Below are positions 8,771 to 17,469 of a DNA stretch of 64,000 nucleotides, in pieces. The notes beneath the pieces were generated by a model. That model saw only the letters and a program-made list of their open reading frames with translations. It made no database searches and was not told the origin of the DNA. The stretch comes from Roseibacillus persicicus (lineage in GTDB: Bacteria > Verrucomicrobiota > Verrucomicrobiia > Verrucomicrobiales > Akkermansiaceae), in NCBI RefSeq assembly GCF_014651675.1, contig NZ_BMXI01000007.1:124001-188000 (forward strand), written 5' to 3'. Both the position numbers and the translations under genes were made by a program. Positions within the stretch are counted from its first letter, which is position 1. The number at the start of each line of letters is the position of its first letter.

Positions 8771-10366
8771 TTATTTGGAAAGAGGGCGAGGATAGACTCT
8801 CGTTTCTTGAGCCCACCGAAACCATTTGGCGACGAGTTCTTCCACTTTTTCGGGGTGAGTCTGAGCGAGGTTGTTGAGTTCGGTTCGGTCTTGAGAGAGA
8901 TCGTAGAGTTCCCATTTCTTGGCGAGGGGGCTTTCTTGGCCAACAACTTGTTCGCCCACCAACTTCCAATTGCCCTCCCGCAGCGAGGCGTTCTGCTGAT
9001 GCTCCAAGGCGATGCAATTTTTCCGCTCGAGAGGTTGAGAGATAAAGGATGGTCGCAACGAGATGCCGGAAAGGCTGGGAAGCTTTTTGCCCATTCTTTC
9101 GGAGGGATACTCGGCTCCTGCGACATCTAACAGGGTGGGGACGATGTCGTTGATGTGGGCGGTGGATCGATACCAGTCTTTCGCAGGAGCAATTTCCTTT
9201 GGCCAGTGAAGGAAGAAAGGAGTGGCGGTTCCTCCCTCGTGCGCATGGTGCTTGAAATAGCGGAAAGGAGTGGAACCCGCATTCGCCCAAGCCTGACCGT
9301 AGGTGTTCGCATGATTGCGATTGCGCTTTTCTACATCTCGGAATTCTCCGTTCCCCAGGACACTAAACTCTTGGCAAGCGCCGTTGTCCGATAGGAAGAG
9401 AATGAGGGTGTCTTCGAACAGTTCCTGTTCTTTTAACGAGGAGACAAGCTTTCCAATGTTTTGATCAACCCGGTCAACCATCGCGGCGTAAACTGCCATC
9501 TTGAGATCCATTTCATCTTTCTTCTCTTCAGTGAGCGTATTCCAAGCGGGGACCTTGCCGGGGCGGGGCGAGAGCTTCCATTTGGAGTCAATCAGGCCGA
9601 GCTCGATCTGTCGTTGATAGCGCTGCTCTCTCAGCGTGTCCCATCCGATGCGATACTTGCTGCGATACTTTGCGATGTCGTCCTCAAAGGCTTGCAAGGG
9701 CCAGTGTGGCGCGGTGTAAGCGAGGTAGAGAAAGAAGGGCTGCTCACTGCGATTCTCGTGTTCAGTGATGAACCGGATGGCATAATCGGTGAAGGCATCG
9801 GTGGTGTAGAAAGCCTCGTCTGTGGTGGACGGAGGATTGACCAGGGGAGTGTTGTCCAAGGTGATGTCGCGGGGTGCCTCCGGATAGAAAAAGCGGGTGG
9901 CACCGGTGATGCAGCCATAGAATTGATCGAAGCCACGCTGCCGTGGCCAACGCTCCTTTTCATGAAAGCCCAAGTGCCACTTTCCCGTCATCAGGGTCGC
10001 ATATTCGGCGGGTTTGAGGAGTTCGGCTAGGGTGGCGCAATTGCGATTGAGATATCCTTGATAGGCTTCGGGTTGGGCATCTCTCTGCTTGTCAGGCGAA
10101 TTGGTCATGTGGCCGATTCCTGTCTGATGAGGATTAAGCCCGGTCATCAAAGTGGCGCGGGAGGGGCAGCAACGTGCGCCGTTGTAGAAGCTCGAGAAGC
10201 GCACGCCATTCCTTGCCAGAGCGTCGAGGTGAGGGGTCTCAATTTCTCCTCCCATGTAGCCCAAATCTGAAAAACCCAAATCGTCCACCATGATCAAAAT
10301 GATGTTGGGGCGCTCGGTCGCGGTCGCGAGACCGAGTAGGAAAAAGAGAAGGAGGAAGCTTTTCAT
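8771..10366 (-). CDS. Secreted arylsulfatase
   Basis: 531 residues from the ATG at 10366. An in-frame ATG lies 13 codons upstream, but the signal peptide (M-K-S-F-L-L-L-F-F...A-T-A) starts here. Sulfatase signatures are I-I-L-I-M-V-D-D-L-G, the formylglycine motif C-P-S-R-A-T (Cys67, preceded by another Cys), G-K-W-H-L-G, T-A-P-H-W-P and F-L-S-D-N-G-A. The H-E-G-G-T-A-T-P-F stretch is typical of arylsulfatase A-type enzymes. It should remove sulfate esters from polymers or aryl sulfates outside the cytoplasm. It is the first gene of a two-sulfatase operon. Confidence 0.92.
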   Translation of the reverse strand: MKSFLLLFFLLGLATATERPNIILIMVDDLGFSDLGYMGGEIETPHLDALARNGVRFSSFYNGARCCPSRATLMTGLNPHQTGIGHMTNSPDKQRDAQPEAYQGYLNRNCATLAELLKPAEYATLMTGKWHLGFHEKERWPRQRGFDQFYGCITGATRFFYPEAPRDITLDNTPLVNPPSTTDEAFYTTDAFTDYAIRFITEHENRSEQPFFLYLAYTAPHWPLQAFEDDIAKYRSKYRIGWDTLREQRYQRQIELGLIDSKWKLSPRPGKVPAWNTLTEEKKDEMDLKMAVYAAMVDRVDQNIGKLVSSLKEQELFEDTLILFLSDNGACQEFSVLGNGEFRDVEKRNRNHANTYGQAWANAGSTPFRYFKHHAHEGGTATPFFLHWPKEIAPAKDWYRSTAHINDIVPTLLDVAGAEYPSERMGKKLPSLSGISLRPSFISQPLERKNCIALEHQQNASLREGNWKLVGEQVVGQESPLAKKWELYDLSQDRTELNNLAQTHPEKVEELVAKWFRWAQETRVYPRPLSK

Positions 10367-10503
10367 CTGGGCGAAGAATGGACGCGACTGGAGGTTTGCA
10401 TGCAAACGAAGGCAAAGGTTACGTCGAGGACCTTTGCCCTATATCGCCGAGATACACCCCATCCAGGGGGCTTGACCGAATGTTGTTAGAGTTGCTGGCC
10501 GCC

Positions 10504-11391
10504 TCAACGGTCGATTATTGAACGGACCCATTCGAGATGACTCTGTTGGTAGTTCGTGAGGTTCGCTGTCGGGAGGTGATCGCGGTAGATCTCGCGAATC
10601 GCCTCTTCGGTGAGCAAATGATAGTGGGGCTTCTCGAACTGGTCGATCCAGTTTCGAGGGTCGAAGGATGGGTCGAAGCTGGTGCGAGGCTCGGTGGCAA
10701 TGGCTTCCAAGCTGCGAATGAGGGGATTGGTAAAGAGTTGCGGCTTGAGTTTCCGCACTTGGCGGGAGGTTTCCTTACGGGCCTTCGACAGGCTTGTTTG
10801 TTTATTCCAGTCGCGCAATTTGTTGCCGATTAAACCGGCCCCGGCTTTGGAGGCCTTGGCCCCGACAGAGGGGAGGAGTCCCTTGACTGCGATGCCGATG
10901 CCAACGAGGGGATTCACCAGTGCAACCGCACCTCCAATAATCAGGAGACCGCCACTGAGCTTTTGGGTTTCGTTGTCGATTTGGTCGGCGACTTGATCGA
11001 GGAGGTCTGCAAACTCCGAGCTACCGGTCACGGTTTGGGCCTTTTCGCTGACGGCCTGTTGAATGAGCTCTTGCTCTAACAGTTCTTTGCCAGCTTCGTC
11101 TGGAACGTGAAAGACGCGGAGCTTGGGGAGTGAGTTGGTGGCTCCGATGTCGGGCGGAAGGATGCGTTTTGTATAGATGGCGTGAGCTCTTTCGGAGCCC
11201 CACAGGGGGATGAGCAGGTAGTGGGTTTCGTCGAACTCGGTATTCTCGGTTGCGGTTGCAGAGAGTGCCCCGAAGAGAGGAGTGCCCTTAAAAACCTCAT
11301 TGACCGACTTGAGGCCTGATTCGGTTAGTGACTTGGCCAATTCCCCGGCATCACTCGCCCGTTCGGTCAACTTTTGCAGTAGCTCGTTCAT
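10504..11391 (-). CDS. Hypothetical protein with central hydrophobic Gly-rich segment
   Basis: 295 residues that I do not recognise. There is no signal peptide; the N-terminus is helical and charged. A hydrophobic Gly/Ala-rich stretch around 145-180 (L-L-I-I-G-G-A-V-A-L-V) could be one or two membrane helices. A basic helical region rich in Arg and Lys follows, and the C-terminus has aromatic and His residues (F-E-K-P-H-Y-H-L-L). It reads in the same direction as the DUF1080 gene, which ends 19 bp before it, so they may be co-transcribed. Function unknown. Confidence 0.7.
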   Translation of the reverse strand: MNELLQKLTERASDAGELAKSLTESGLKSVNEVFKGTPLFGALSATATENTEFDETHYLLIPLWGSERAHAIYTKRILPPDIGATNSLPKLRVFHVPDEAGKELLEQELIQQAVSEKAQTVTGSSEFADLLDQVADQIDNETQKLSGGLLIIGGAVALVNPLVGIGIAVKGLLPSVGAKASKAGAGLIGNKLRDWNKQTSLSKARKETSRQVRKLKPQLFTNPLIRSLEAIATEPRTSFDPSFDPRNWIDQFEKPHYHLLTEEAIREIYRDHLPTANLTNYQQSHLEWVRSIIDR

Positions 11392-11410
11392 CAGGACCGA
11401 ATTGGATTTT

Positions 11411-12217
11411 CTATTGGGTATTTTGAGTTGTTTGCTGGGGCAAGGGTTTCAGCTCAATGTTGCGGAACCAGATGGGCTGGCCCTCGGCCTGTAGGGCGAG
11501 GTGACCGAATCCCAGTTCGATGGGCGCTCCTTTTTCCAGTAGTTCCTTCGTGGAGACCACGTGGCCCTTTGGGTCCAACTGTGGGGCTTGGTAGCGGAGG
11601 ACTTCCTTGCCGTTGACGCGGTGAATTACCTCCTCCGAGCCGTGAACTTCGAGTTCGATCGTGACCCACTCTTCGGGGGCGAGATTTTCAGCTGAGGACT
11701 GCACGATGTGGTCGGTGACGAGTTCTCCTTCCACTTCGATATTCGTGCCCGGCGTGCAGACGTTACCGGTAGGACGCTTGCCTTTTCCTTCGTCGGCCAG
11801 GAATTGAAACTCCAGGCTCACGGGGAAGCTCTGCTCCAGGCTCATGCTTTGGGGCGGTTGGCTATGGAACATGACGCCGCTGTTGAGGTTCACATAATGC
11901 GGGGCATCGGCCATCATTGGCCCGTCGAAGCGATACTCCAGACGCAAGATGTAGTGGGAGTAAGCGAGGTTGCTGTAAAGGTGGCCAAACTGGTTGTCGA
12001 ACTTCTCGTAGTCCTTGTAGGAGGCCTTCAGAATGCCGTCCTCCACGACGAAGGTGTTGTGGGCGTTGCTGCCGAGAGGATGTCCCGCAATTTTGGGAGT
12101 CCAACCGGTCAGGTCTTTGCCATTGAAGAGACTGACCCAGCCTGCTTCCTGCTCGTCAGCGGCGAGAGTGAAGTGGGATAGGAAGAGGGCACCGAGAGCA
12201 AAATAAGAACAACGCAT
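11411..12217 (-). CDS. Secreted 3-keto-disaccharide hydrolase domain (DUF1080) protein
   Basis: 268 residues. The signal peptide ends T-L-A-A near residue 20. The rest is one DUF1080 (3-keto-disaccharide hydrolase, PF06439) domain with the usual opening W-V-S-L-F-N-G-K-D-L-T-G-W, an N-S-G-V-M-F-H segment, E-W-V-T-I-E-L-E-V and a closing I-W-F-R-N-I-E-L-K-P. The family has a concanavalin-like jelly roll and is abundant in Verrucomicrobiota and Planctomycetota; some members cleave 3-keto-glycosides. Specificity cannot be read from sequence. The nearby sulfatases make a role in polysaccharide use reasonable. Confidence 0.88.
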   Translation of the reverse strand: MRCSYFALGALFLSHFTLAADEQEAGWVSLFNGKDLTGWTPKIAGHPLGSNAHNTFVVEDGILKASYKDYEKFDNQFGHLYSNLAYSHYILRLEYRFDGPMMADAPHYVNLNSGVMFHSQPPQSMSLEQSFPVSLEFQFLADEGKGKRPTGNVCTPGTNIEVEGELVTDHIVQSSAENLAPEEWVTIELEVHGSEEVIHRVNGKEVLRYQAPQLDPKGHVVSTKELLEKGAPIELGFGHLALQAEGQPIWFRNIELKPLPQQTTQNTQ

Positions 12218-12297
12218 TAGTGATAACTAACGGCGAATGGATGGCTCCGCAATCCCGCATTCGCCTTGGGTCATTTGCCCCGATTTACGCTGAGGAT

Positions 12298-12993
12298 TTA
12301 GTTCTCCTTTTGCTGGACCGGTCGATAGTCATTGAAGGCGAGGACGCGGGGAGCCCTGCGATTGGGTTCTTGGAAGATGAAGGCCACCTTGCGAGAGCGG
12401 GAGTCGTGAGGCCAGGTGGTTTCACAAATGGGATAGACGGGGTCGTCCTTCTGGAGTCGGTAAGCGAGGTTGATGGAGAGATTCTTTTGTGCACTATCCG
12501 GGGCTTGGGTTCTTCCTTGCGAGCGAGGCTTCAGAGCGAGTTTTTCCTCGCCGACCTGACCGGCTACGGTGGCGGAGGTGAGATTGAACCAAAGGATTTC
12601 CCCGGTCTTGAATTGGTCGAACTTGGCGTTCACCAATTGGGGGCGAATGGGAGCAACGGAATTTGATTCGTCCGTCGAGAGGAGAAGATAAAAGTCCGAG
12701 GTGCCTGAGGGCACTTTCACGGAAGGAGAGCCCGCAGGCACTTCCTCCAGAGTGGAAACTTGGTTTGGAGTGAAAAAGAGGGTGAGCCCTTCGGTTCCCG
12801 GGAGGGTGTAGGTGGGAGAAAAGTTCATTCTCGGGAGTTCGACTTCCCGGCTTTCCTTTCCGTCGAAGAGAAAAAGCGTGGTGGGCGAACTACTCGGTGC
12901 ATTCAAAAAGAGAATGCGACAAGTGCGCTTGGTCGGAGTCTCTGCCGCCGAGACAAATTGTTGCAGGAGGATGAGGAGAAGTAATGTTTTCAT
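12298..12993 (-). CDS. Small secreted hypothetical protein
   Basis: 231 residues from the ATG at 12993, where a clear signal peptide begins (M-K-T-L-L-L-L-I-L-L...S-A-A). The mature part is Ser/Pro/Thr-rich and beta-like with L-F-L-F-D-G-K-E-S and F-Y-L-L-L-S-T-D-E-S. It starts 22 bp after the stop of the large prepilin-like gene and reads the same way, so the two are likely an operon and may act together at the cell surface. I do not recognise the family. Confidence 0.7.
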   Translation of the reverse strand: MKTLLLLILLQQFVSAAETPTKRTCRILFLNAPSSSPTTLFLFDGKESREVELPRMNFSPTYTLPGTEGLTLFFTPNQVSTLEEVPAGSPSVKVPSGTSDFYLLLSTDESNSVAPIRPQLVNAKFDQFKTGEILWFNLTSATVAGQVGEEKLALKPRSQGRTQAPDSAQKNLSINLAYRLQKDDPVYPICETTWPHDSRSRKVAFIFQEPNRRAPRVLAFNDYRPVQQKEN

Positions 12994-13015
12994 TCGGTAG
13001 GATCGGGATGGGAAA

Positions 13016-16000
13016 TTAGACTTCATCGGGTTTGAGCCAGCGGAACTGGACGACTTCGAAGCGGCGACCAAAGCGCTGGTTCTCCTCCGCGAGGGGGGCA
13101 TGGGTGATATTGGCGGCGTCTTTGGAGGCTGCCACGAAGTCGCGCGATCGCCGGACGACGGCTTCACAGGTTGCGGTGGCGACAACCCTACCGCTGGCAT
13201 CACGAGAGTCTCCATAGGCTCTGATGGTGAAGGTGTCGTCCCGAGCGGTAAGGATGGGAGCGAGAGGACGAAGAATATCGGCCTGGCGGGTCCAGCCGGG
13301 GAGACCAAAAGCGCTTTCTCCAACGGCGGCTTCGGGGAAGGCATAGCTGGCCTTGGCGAGTTCAGCTAGATCGCCGCCCCCGGCATCGCGGGAGAGTGCG
13401 GCGAGGGTTCCGTAGGGTCCGGAGCTCCCTTTTCCTAATTGATTGAGAGCGGTTTGCAGTGCGCCGGCGAGAGCGAGTTCGCCGGAGGAGAGTTGGCGGT
13501 TGATGAACTCGGAGAGGCTCAGGAATGGACCTCGGGCGCGAATTTGGGTCACGAGATTTTCTGCCAGCTGATCCAACATCTGGTCGCTGAACCGGCGGTA
13601 GCCAGTGAACTCCGAGCTTTCGAAGAAGGCCCCCGAGGTGCCAGGTTGACCCGCTTCCACATCGCCCGCGATTGGGAAGCGAGATATCGCGTGGTCACCT
13701 CGGTCGGAAAGCAAGACGCTGGTTTCCTGCCCGTTGAAGGAGAGGTAGGGGACGGACTGATCGCGGGCATGCTTGAGAAGCGCTTTCCATGCAGGGAGGG
13801 ATACCGAATTAACATTGAACATGCCTTCCACCTGTAGTCTGGCGGCGATGGTTTGCCAGGAATCGGACTCATCGATTTCCTCTAACAGTTCTCCTGACTG
13901 ATCGTTCTGGTCTTCGGGGAAAAGGTGGTAGGAACGATTGTCGAGGGGCGTTTCTCCCGCGACGAAGTCGGCGAAGACATCGGAAAGACTTTCTCCTCCG
14001 CGACCAAAGGTATCGGGGCGGTCGCTGATGGAGGAGACGAACCAGTCATCAAAGAGGAGGTGATTCGCGCAGTAGGCATCATCGTGTTGGAGATTCTTCG
14101 AGTTGCTGGGGGCTCCAGGATTGACCACCGCGTTGGGGGGAATGAGAGGAGTGGCGTCACTGTTCGCGATGACATTAAACTGATAGGGAGGAATCGGGTT
14201 CTCATAGCGGAGGTCCCAGTTTTGGAGTTCAGCCAGAGAGCAGATGGGGCGGATCGGGAGCTCGGCAGCGACCACGCGGGAAAGGCCGCTGCTTTTGTCG
14301 AAGCCACTAACGATGTATCCGCTGTGGTTGTCCTCGCCCGCGTTTGGCAAGCGGCTGTCTCCAGGGGCGTGCTTGATGAAGCTGTAATCGAAGGGCGAGT
14401 TTACAGGATGAAGAACACCGGGATACTCATGTCCGATGGAGTCCTCGATGGAGGCCTTGGAGCCCATTGCGGTGTAGTTGACGAGGGGGCTGGACTGAAG
14501 GAAACCCCGGGCCGGGAGGTGGGACTCGCTTGCTAATCGGGTTCCGAAAACGGTGGAGAGAAAGGGAACGGGATTGTTGAGGATCTCGCCTGCGGAAGGT
14601 TGGGTGAGTTCGCTGGAGGTGATGGGCGGGTAAACCTGATTGGCCATCTCTCTGGTATAGACCATGCGGTAGACGAGGTATCGCTCGTTGCTGGAAGCGG
14701 GCCCCATATCGAGGTAGATACCCACTCCTTCGCTGATGTCATCGTAGGCAGTGTCGAATTTGACATCGACGCGCACGAGGTCGGTGGCTCGCACTTTGGC
14801 CGGATTACCGCTGGCGTCTTTGACCACGAAAAGGTGGCCGCCTCCTGGCATATAGCCGGGGGAAAGATCGAGCGACGAGCTTCGGTCCACTCCAACCGGA
14901 ACGTTGCCACCTGCGCTAAAGACACGCGTTTCGCCGGGAGCAAGAATGACCGGGCGGGTGATGCGGTAGTTCAAGCTGGTTTGGCTACTCAATGGCTGGA
15001 ACCCCTGGCTTTCACTACCTGAGAGAAGACTTCGATAGCGGCGATCGGCGCGGGCCACCCGGTAGCTGAAGGAACAGGGGAGGTTGCGTTGCAGTGAGAG
15101 CCGGAGTGGAGAGACTCGCAAACCGACATTGTAGGGGTTCCAGAGGGTAACAACCGGATTGACCAAAAGCTGCAACTCCAATTCGCCTGAAGAACTTGGA
15201 CCATCGGCGGAGACTGCAGTGCGGTGGGAAAAGACCCAGTGAATGCGTGCGACGACTGGAGAAGTCCGAACCTGATGGAGAAACTGAAAGCTGGTGGCGG
15301 CATTGGCGATATCAGAGGCTTGCGAGCTCACGGTGGCGACACCCGAGGTGGCGGATCTGACATCTTTGTAGAATGTGGCCCATTCCTTCAGGTGGTGCCA
15401 GGAGGCGGCGGCGCCGTGCTGATAGATTGGAGCGCTCCCAGTGCCAGCGCGGTAGTCTGCCCAAGGGAAAAAAATGGATGATTTGGCCTGAGGGCTTCGC
15501 GCCATCGGCCGGTCCATCAAGATGGTGCGGTCGGGGGAGAGCCGGAAAACTGGAAGCGTGTCACGCGGGAGGGAGTCCCACTTTTCAGTAAAGAGGGAAA
15601 GGTCCTTGCGCCAGCCTCCAGTGGCGACATTTGTGAGAAGCCCTTCCGATGAAGTGGTAAAGTCGTGGAAAGTCTGGGGTGGTTTTTTGTTGGAATTCTC
15701 CCCAGCCAGAAAGTGTGAGGATGCACGGGAGATGACTTTGTCTGCAGCTTCCGGATTGTCTAGAAGCTGTTCCAATCCCAAGGACTCGGGATCGGCGGTG
15801 GCATGGGTTCGCATCATGACCGACCATTCTGCGGGAGTTCCTTGTTCGGGTTCGTGGATGTTTGGAAGGTGCGCTTTCTGATTTTCCCCCGAAACCCACC
15901 AGGCGAGGGCACCTTCTCCACGATTGAGAATCGAGGGTTCAACGTGGACTTGGCGGGGATCATTTGCGCCGAGGCTTCCTTTCGCTAGCAAAGGGACTGA

Positions 16001-16603
16001 ATTTTTTCGTTGGGTCTGGCTCAGCAGGCCATCGACTTCGCTCGGATCCGTGGTGTCTTCTGCTCCCGAAACCAACCAGCCGAGAAAGCGTCCATTGGAT
16101 GAGTTCACTGCTCGCTTCTTGGATGAATAGTCGGGAGGAATAGGCCGCCCAGCCAATGCTCCGGAGCTCTGGTGGTCCGAGCCCTCCCAACTTTTCCAAA
16201 CCCCCAGCGCGGGAGGATTGGTTTCATCGAGTAGTTCGGCTGATGCTGTGACCCGGGTATCGCTGCCAGCTAGTTTCTGTAGCTGTCCGATCGCCAAGGC
16301 GAGGGCCAGACGGGCGTTGGCGCGGGCCTGGAGTTGTGCTTCTCCCGCTTGTGAGCTTCGCACAGAGGTGGCCCCGAGCGAGAGAAGACCTACTGCAATG
16401 AGACTGAGAAGAACCATCATGGTGATGGTGACGATTAGAGAAAAGCCGCTACGAAAGGTGGCGCCGGGAGGGAGGTGCGCGGATGAAGGGGTCGCTTGCC
16501 TCCGTGGGAGTTCCCCGCCGTTTTTTAGAGAAACGAGTAGCGGCACGCGGCGCGGGGGTCTTGGAGCATCCTTGCAAGTTGGCTGGCGATACTGGGTTTC
16601 CAT
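13016..16603 (-). CDS. Very large type IV prepilin-like secreted protein (Verru_Chthon cassette A-like)
   Basis: About 1195 residues from the ATG at 16603; in-frame ATGs at 16666 and 16711 are alternatives. The key feature is a prepilin-like helix beginning G-F-S-L-I-V-T-I-T-M-M-V-L-L, followed by R-A-N-A-R-L-A-L-A-L-A-I-G-Q-L-Q. This resembles the N-terminus of the large proteins called Verru_Chthon cassette protein A, here without the usual B, C and D partners beside it. The remainder is a large beta-rich extracellular region ending in a domain with two R-x-R-D/S basic patches. The 50 residues before the helix are unusually Pro/Arg-rich, so the leader is long for a prepilin. It probably uses the type II secretion/type IV pilus system for assembly; the role is unknown. 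Confidence 0.75.
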   Translation of the reverse strand: METQYRQPTCKDAPRPPRRVPLLVSLKNGGELPRRQATPSSAHLPPGATFRSGFSLIVTITMMVLLSLIAVGLLSLGATSVRSSQAGEAQLQARANARLALALAIGQLQKLAGSDTRVTASAELLDETNPPALGVWKSWEGSDHQSSGALAGRPIPPDYSSKKRAVNSSNGRFLGWLVSGAEDTTDPSEVDGLLSQTQRKNSVPLLAKGSLGANDPRQVHVEPSILNRGEGALAWWVSGENQKAHLPNIHEPEQGTPAEWSVMMRTHATADPESLGLEQLLDNPEAADKVISRASSHFLAGENSNKKPPQTFHDFTTSSEGLLTNVATGGWRKDLSLFTEKWDSLPRDTLPVFRLSPDRTILMDRPMARSPQAKSSIFFPWADYRAGTGSAPIYQHGAAASWHHLKEWATFYKDVRSATSGVATVSSQASDIANAATSFQFLHQVRTSPVVARIHWVFSHRTAVSADGPSSSGELELQLLVNPVVTLWNPYNVGLRVSPLRLSLQRNLPCSFSYRVARADRRYRSLLSGSESQGFQPLSSQTSLNYRITRPVILAPGETRVFSAGGNVPVGVDRSSSLDLSPGYMPGGGHLFVVKDASGNPAKVRATDLVRVDVKFDTAYDDISEGVGIYLDMGPASSNERYLVYRMVYTREMANQVYPPITSSELTQPSAGEILNNPVPFLSTVFGTRLASESHLPARGFLQSSPLVNYTAMGSKASIEDSIGHEYPGVLHPVNSPFDYSFIKHAPGDSRLPNAGEDNHSGYIVSGFDKSSGLSRVVAAELPIRPICSLAELQNWDLRYENPIPPYQFNVIANSDATPLIPPNAVVNPGAPSNSKNLQHDDAYCANHLLFDDWFVSSISDRPDTFGRGGESLSDVFADFVAGETPLDNRSYHLFPEDQNDQSGELLEEIDESDSWQTIAARLQVEGMFNVNSVSLPAWKALLKHARDQSVPYLSFNGQETSVLLSDRGDHAISRFPIAGDVEAGQPGTSGAFFESSEFTGYRRFSDQMLDQLAENLVTQIRARGPFLSLSEFINRQLSSGELALAGALQTALNQLGKGSSGPYGTLAALSRDAGGGDLAELAKASYAFPEAAVGESAFGLPGWTRQADILRPLAPILTARDDTFTIRAYGDSRDASGRVVATATCEAVVRRSRDFVAASKDAANITHAPLAEENQRFGRRFEVVQFRWLKPDEV

Positions 16604-16827
16604 AGCCCTACCATGTTGCGATGAATGGAAACCTGACGGTAAAAAGAAACTTTTCTTATCCAACATTAGGGTCACTCGATTAGAGTTGAGAATTTCCTGA
16701 AGCTTTCGCAATTTGCAGAGGGACTGCCTCTTTGACTGCTTGAAAAGTGTGAAAAAGTTGTCAGGCTACTTCGCTAGGAGTAGTTTGAACTCGTTAAGGG
16801 TTGGCTCTCCGTTTTTCTTTAATCCTG

Positions 16828-17469
16828 ATGTCCAGTCTTTCCAATCCTTCAAGTGCTTTGCCTGGCTCTCTAGCCTATTGTGAAGTGAGAAAGGAAAAGT
16901 CGGAGAGTGAAGAGTTGGCGGTCGATCCCCAGAGCGCGGAAAAATTCTCTTCATTGTTGACCTTGGTCAGACCTTCGTTGGCAGCCTACCTGAGTTCCTT
17001 CTTGAGGGATCGGGGGGAAATTGAGGACTGCATGCAGGAAGTCTTTCTCGTCGTTTGGAAGAAGTTCCATCTCGATTGGGACGAGGTTGACTTTCGGAAA
17101 TATTCCTTCACGTGCGCCCGTTTCAAGGCCCTGAACCTCCTGAGAAAAAAGGGAGTGCGGTCCATGGTTTTTCTGGACCCGGAAGTCTCGGAGCTCATCG
17201 GAGATCGGGTGTGGAGTCTTGCGGAGCAGAGCTCGCGGCAAGAGGAGAAGGAGAATGTCCGGGCGCTCGAACAGTGTGTTTCTGCCCTGGGGGAGGAGCA
17301 GAAGAGGATTCTCAATGCTCGCTATGGGGGCGGAGAGGGGGAGACTTTGGAGGAATTGGCAAGTAAGATTTCCCGTAAGCTTCCCACTCTGTATAAGCAA
17401 CTTGAGCGACTGCGAACTGCGTTAAGAAATTGTGTGGAGCAACGTATGAAACAGGACTCGCATGGCTGA
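16828..17469 (+). CDS. ECF-type RNA polymerase sigma factor
   Basis: 213 residues from the ATG at 16828; a TTG nine codons upstream is possible. Region 2 is seen in F-S-S-L-L-T-L-V-R-P and D-C-M-Q-E-V-F-L-V-V-W-K-K (a variant of the D-x-x-Q-E/D-x-F core), with F-T-C-A-R-F-K-A-L-N-L-L-R-K-K completing it. Region 4 lies near 155-205 (L-G-E-E-Q-K-R-I-L, E-T-L-E-E-L-A). It is typical of the short sigma factors common in Planctomycetota and Verrucomicrobiota. Its last 8 bases overlap the anti-sigma gene, so the pair is co-expressed. Likely targets include the secreted proteins downstream, by analogy only. Confidence 0.9.
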   Translation: MSSLSNPSSALPGSLAYCEVRKEKSESEELAVDPQSAEKFSSLLTLVRPSLAAYLSSFLRDRGEIEDCMQEVFLVVWKKFHLDWDEVDFRKYSFTCARFKALNLLRKKGVRSMVFLDPEVSELIGDRVWSLAEQSSRQEEKENVRALEQCVSALGEEQKRILNARYGGGEGETLEELASKISRKLPTLYKQLERLRTALRNCVEQRMKQDSHG

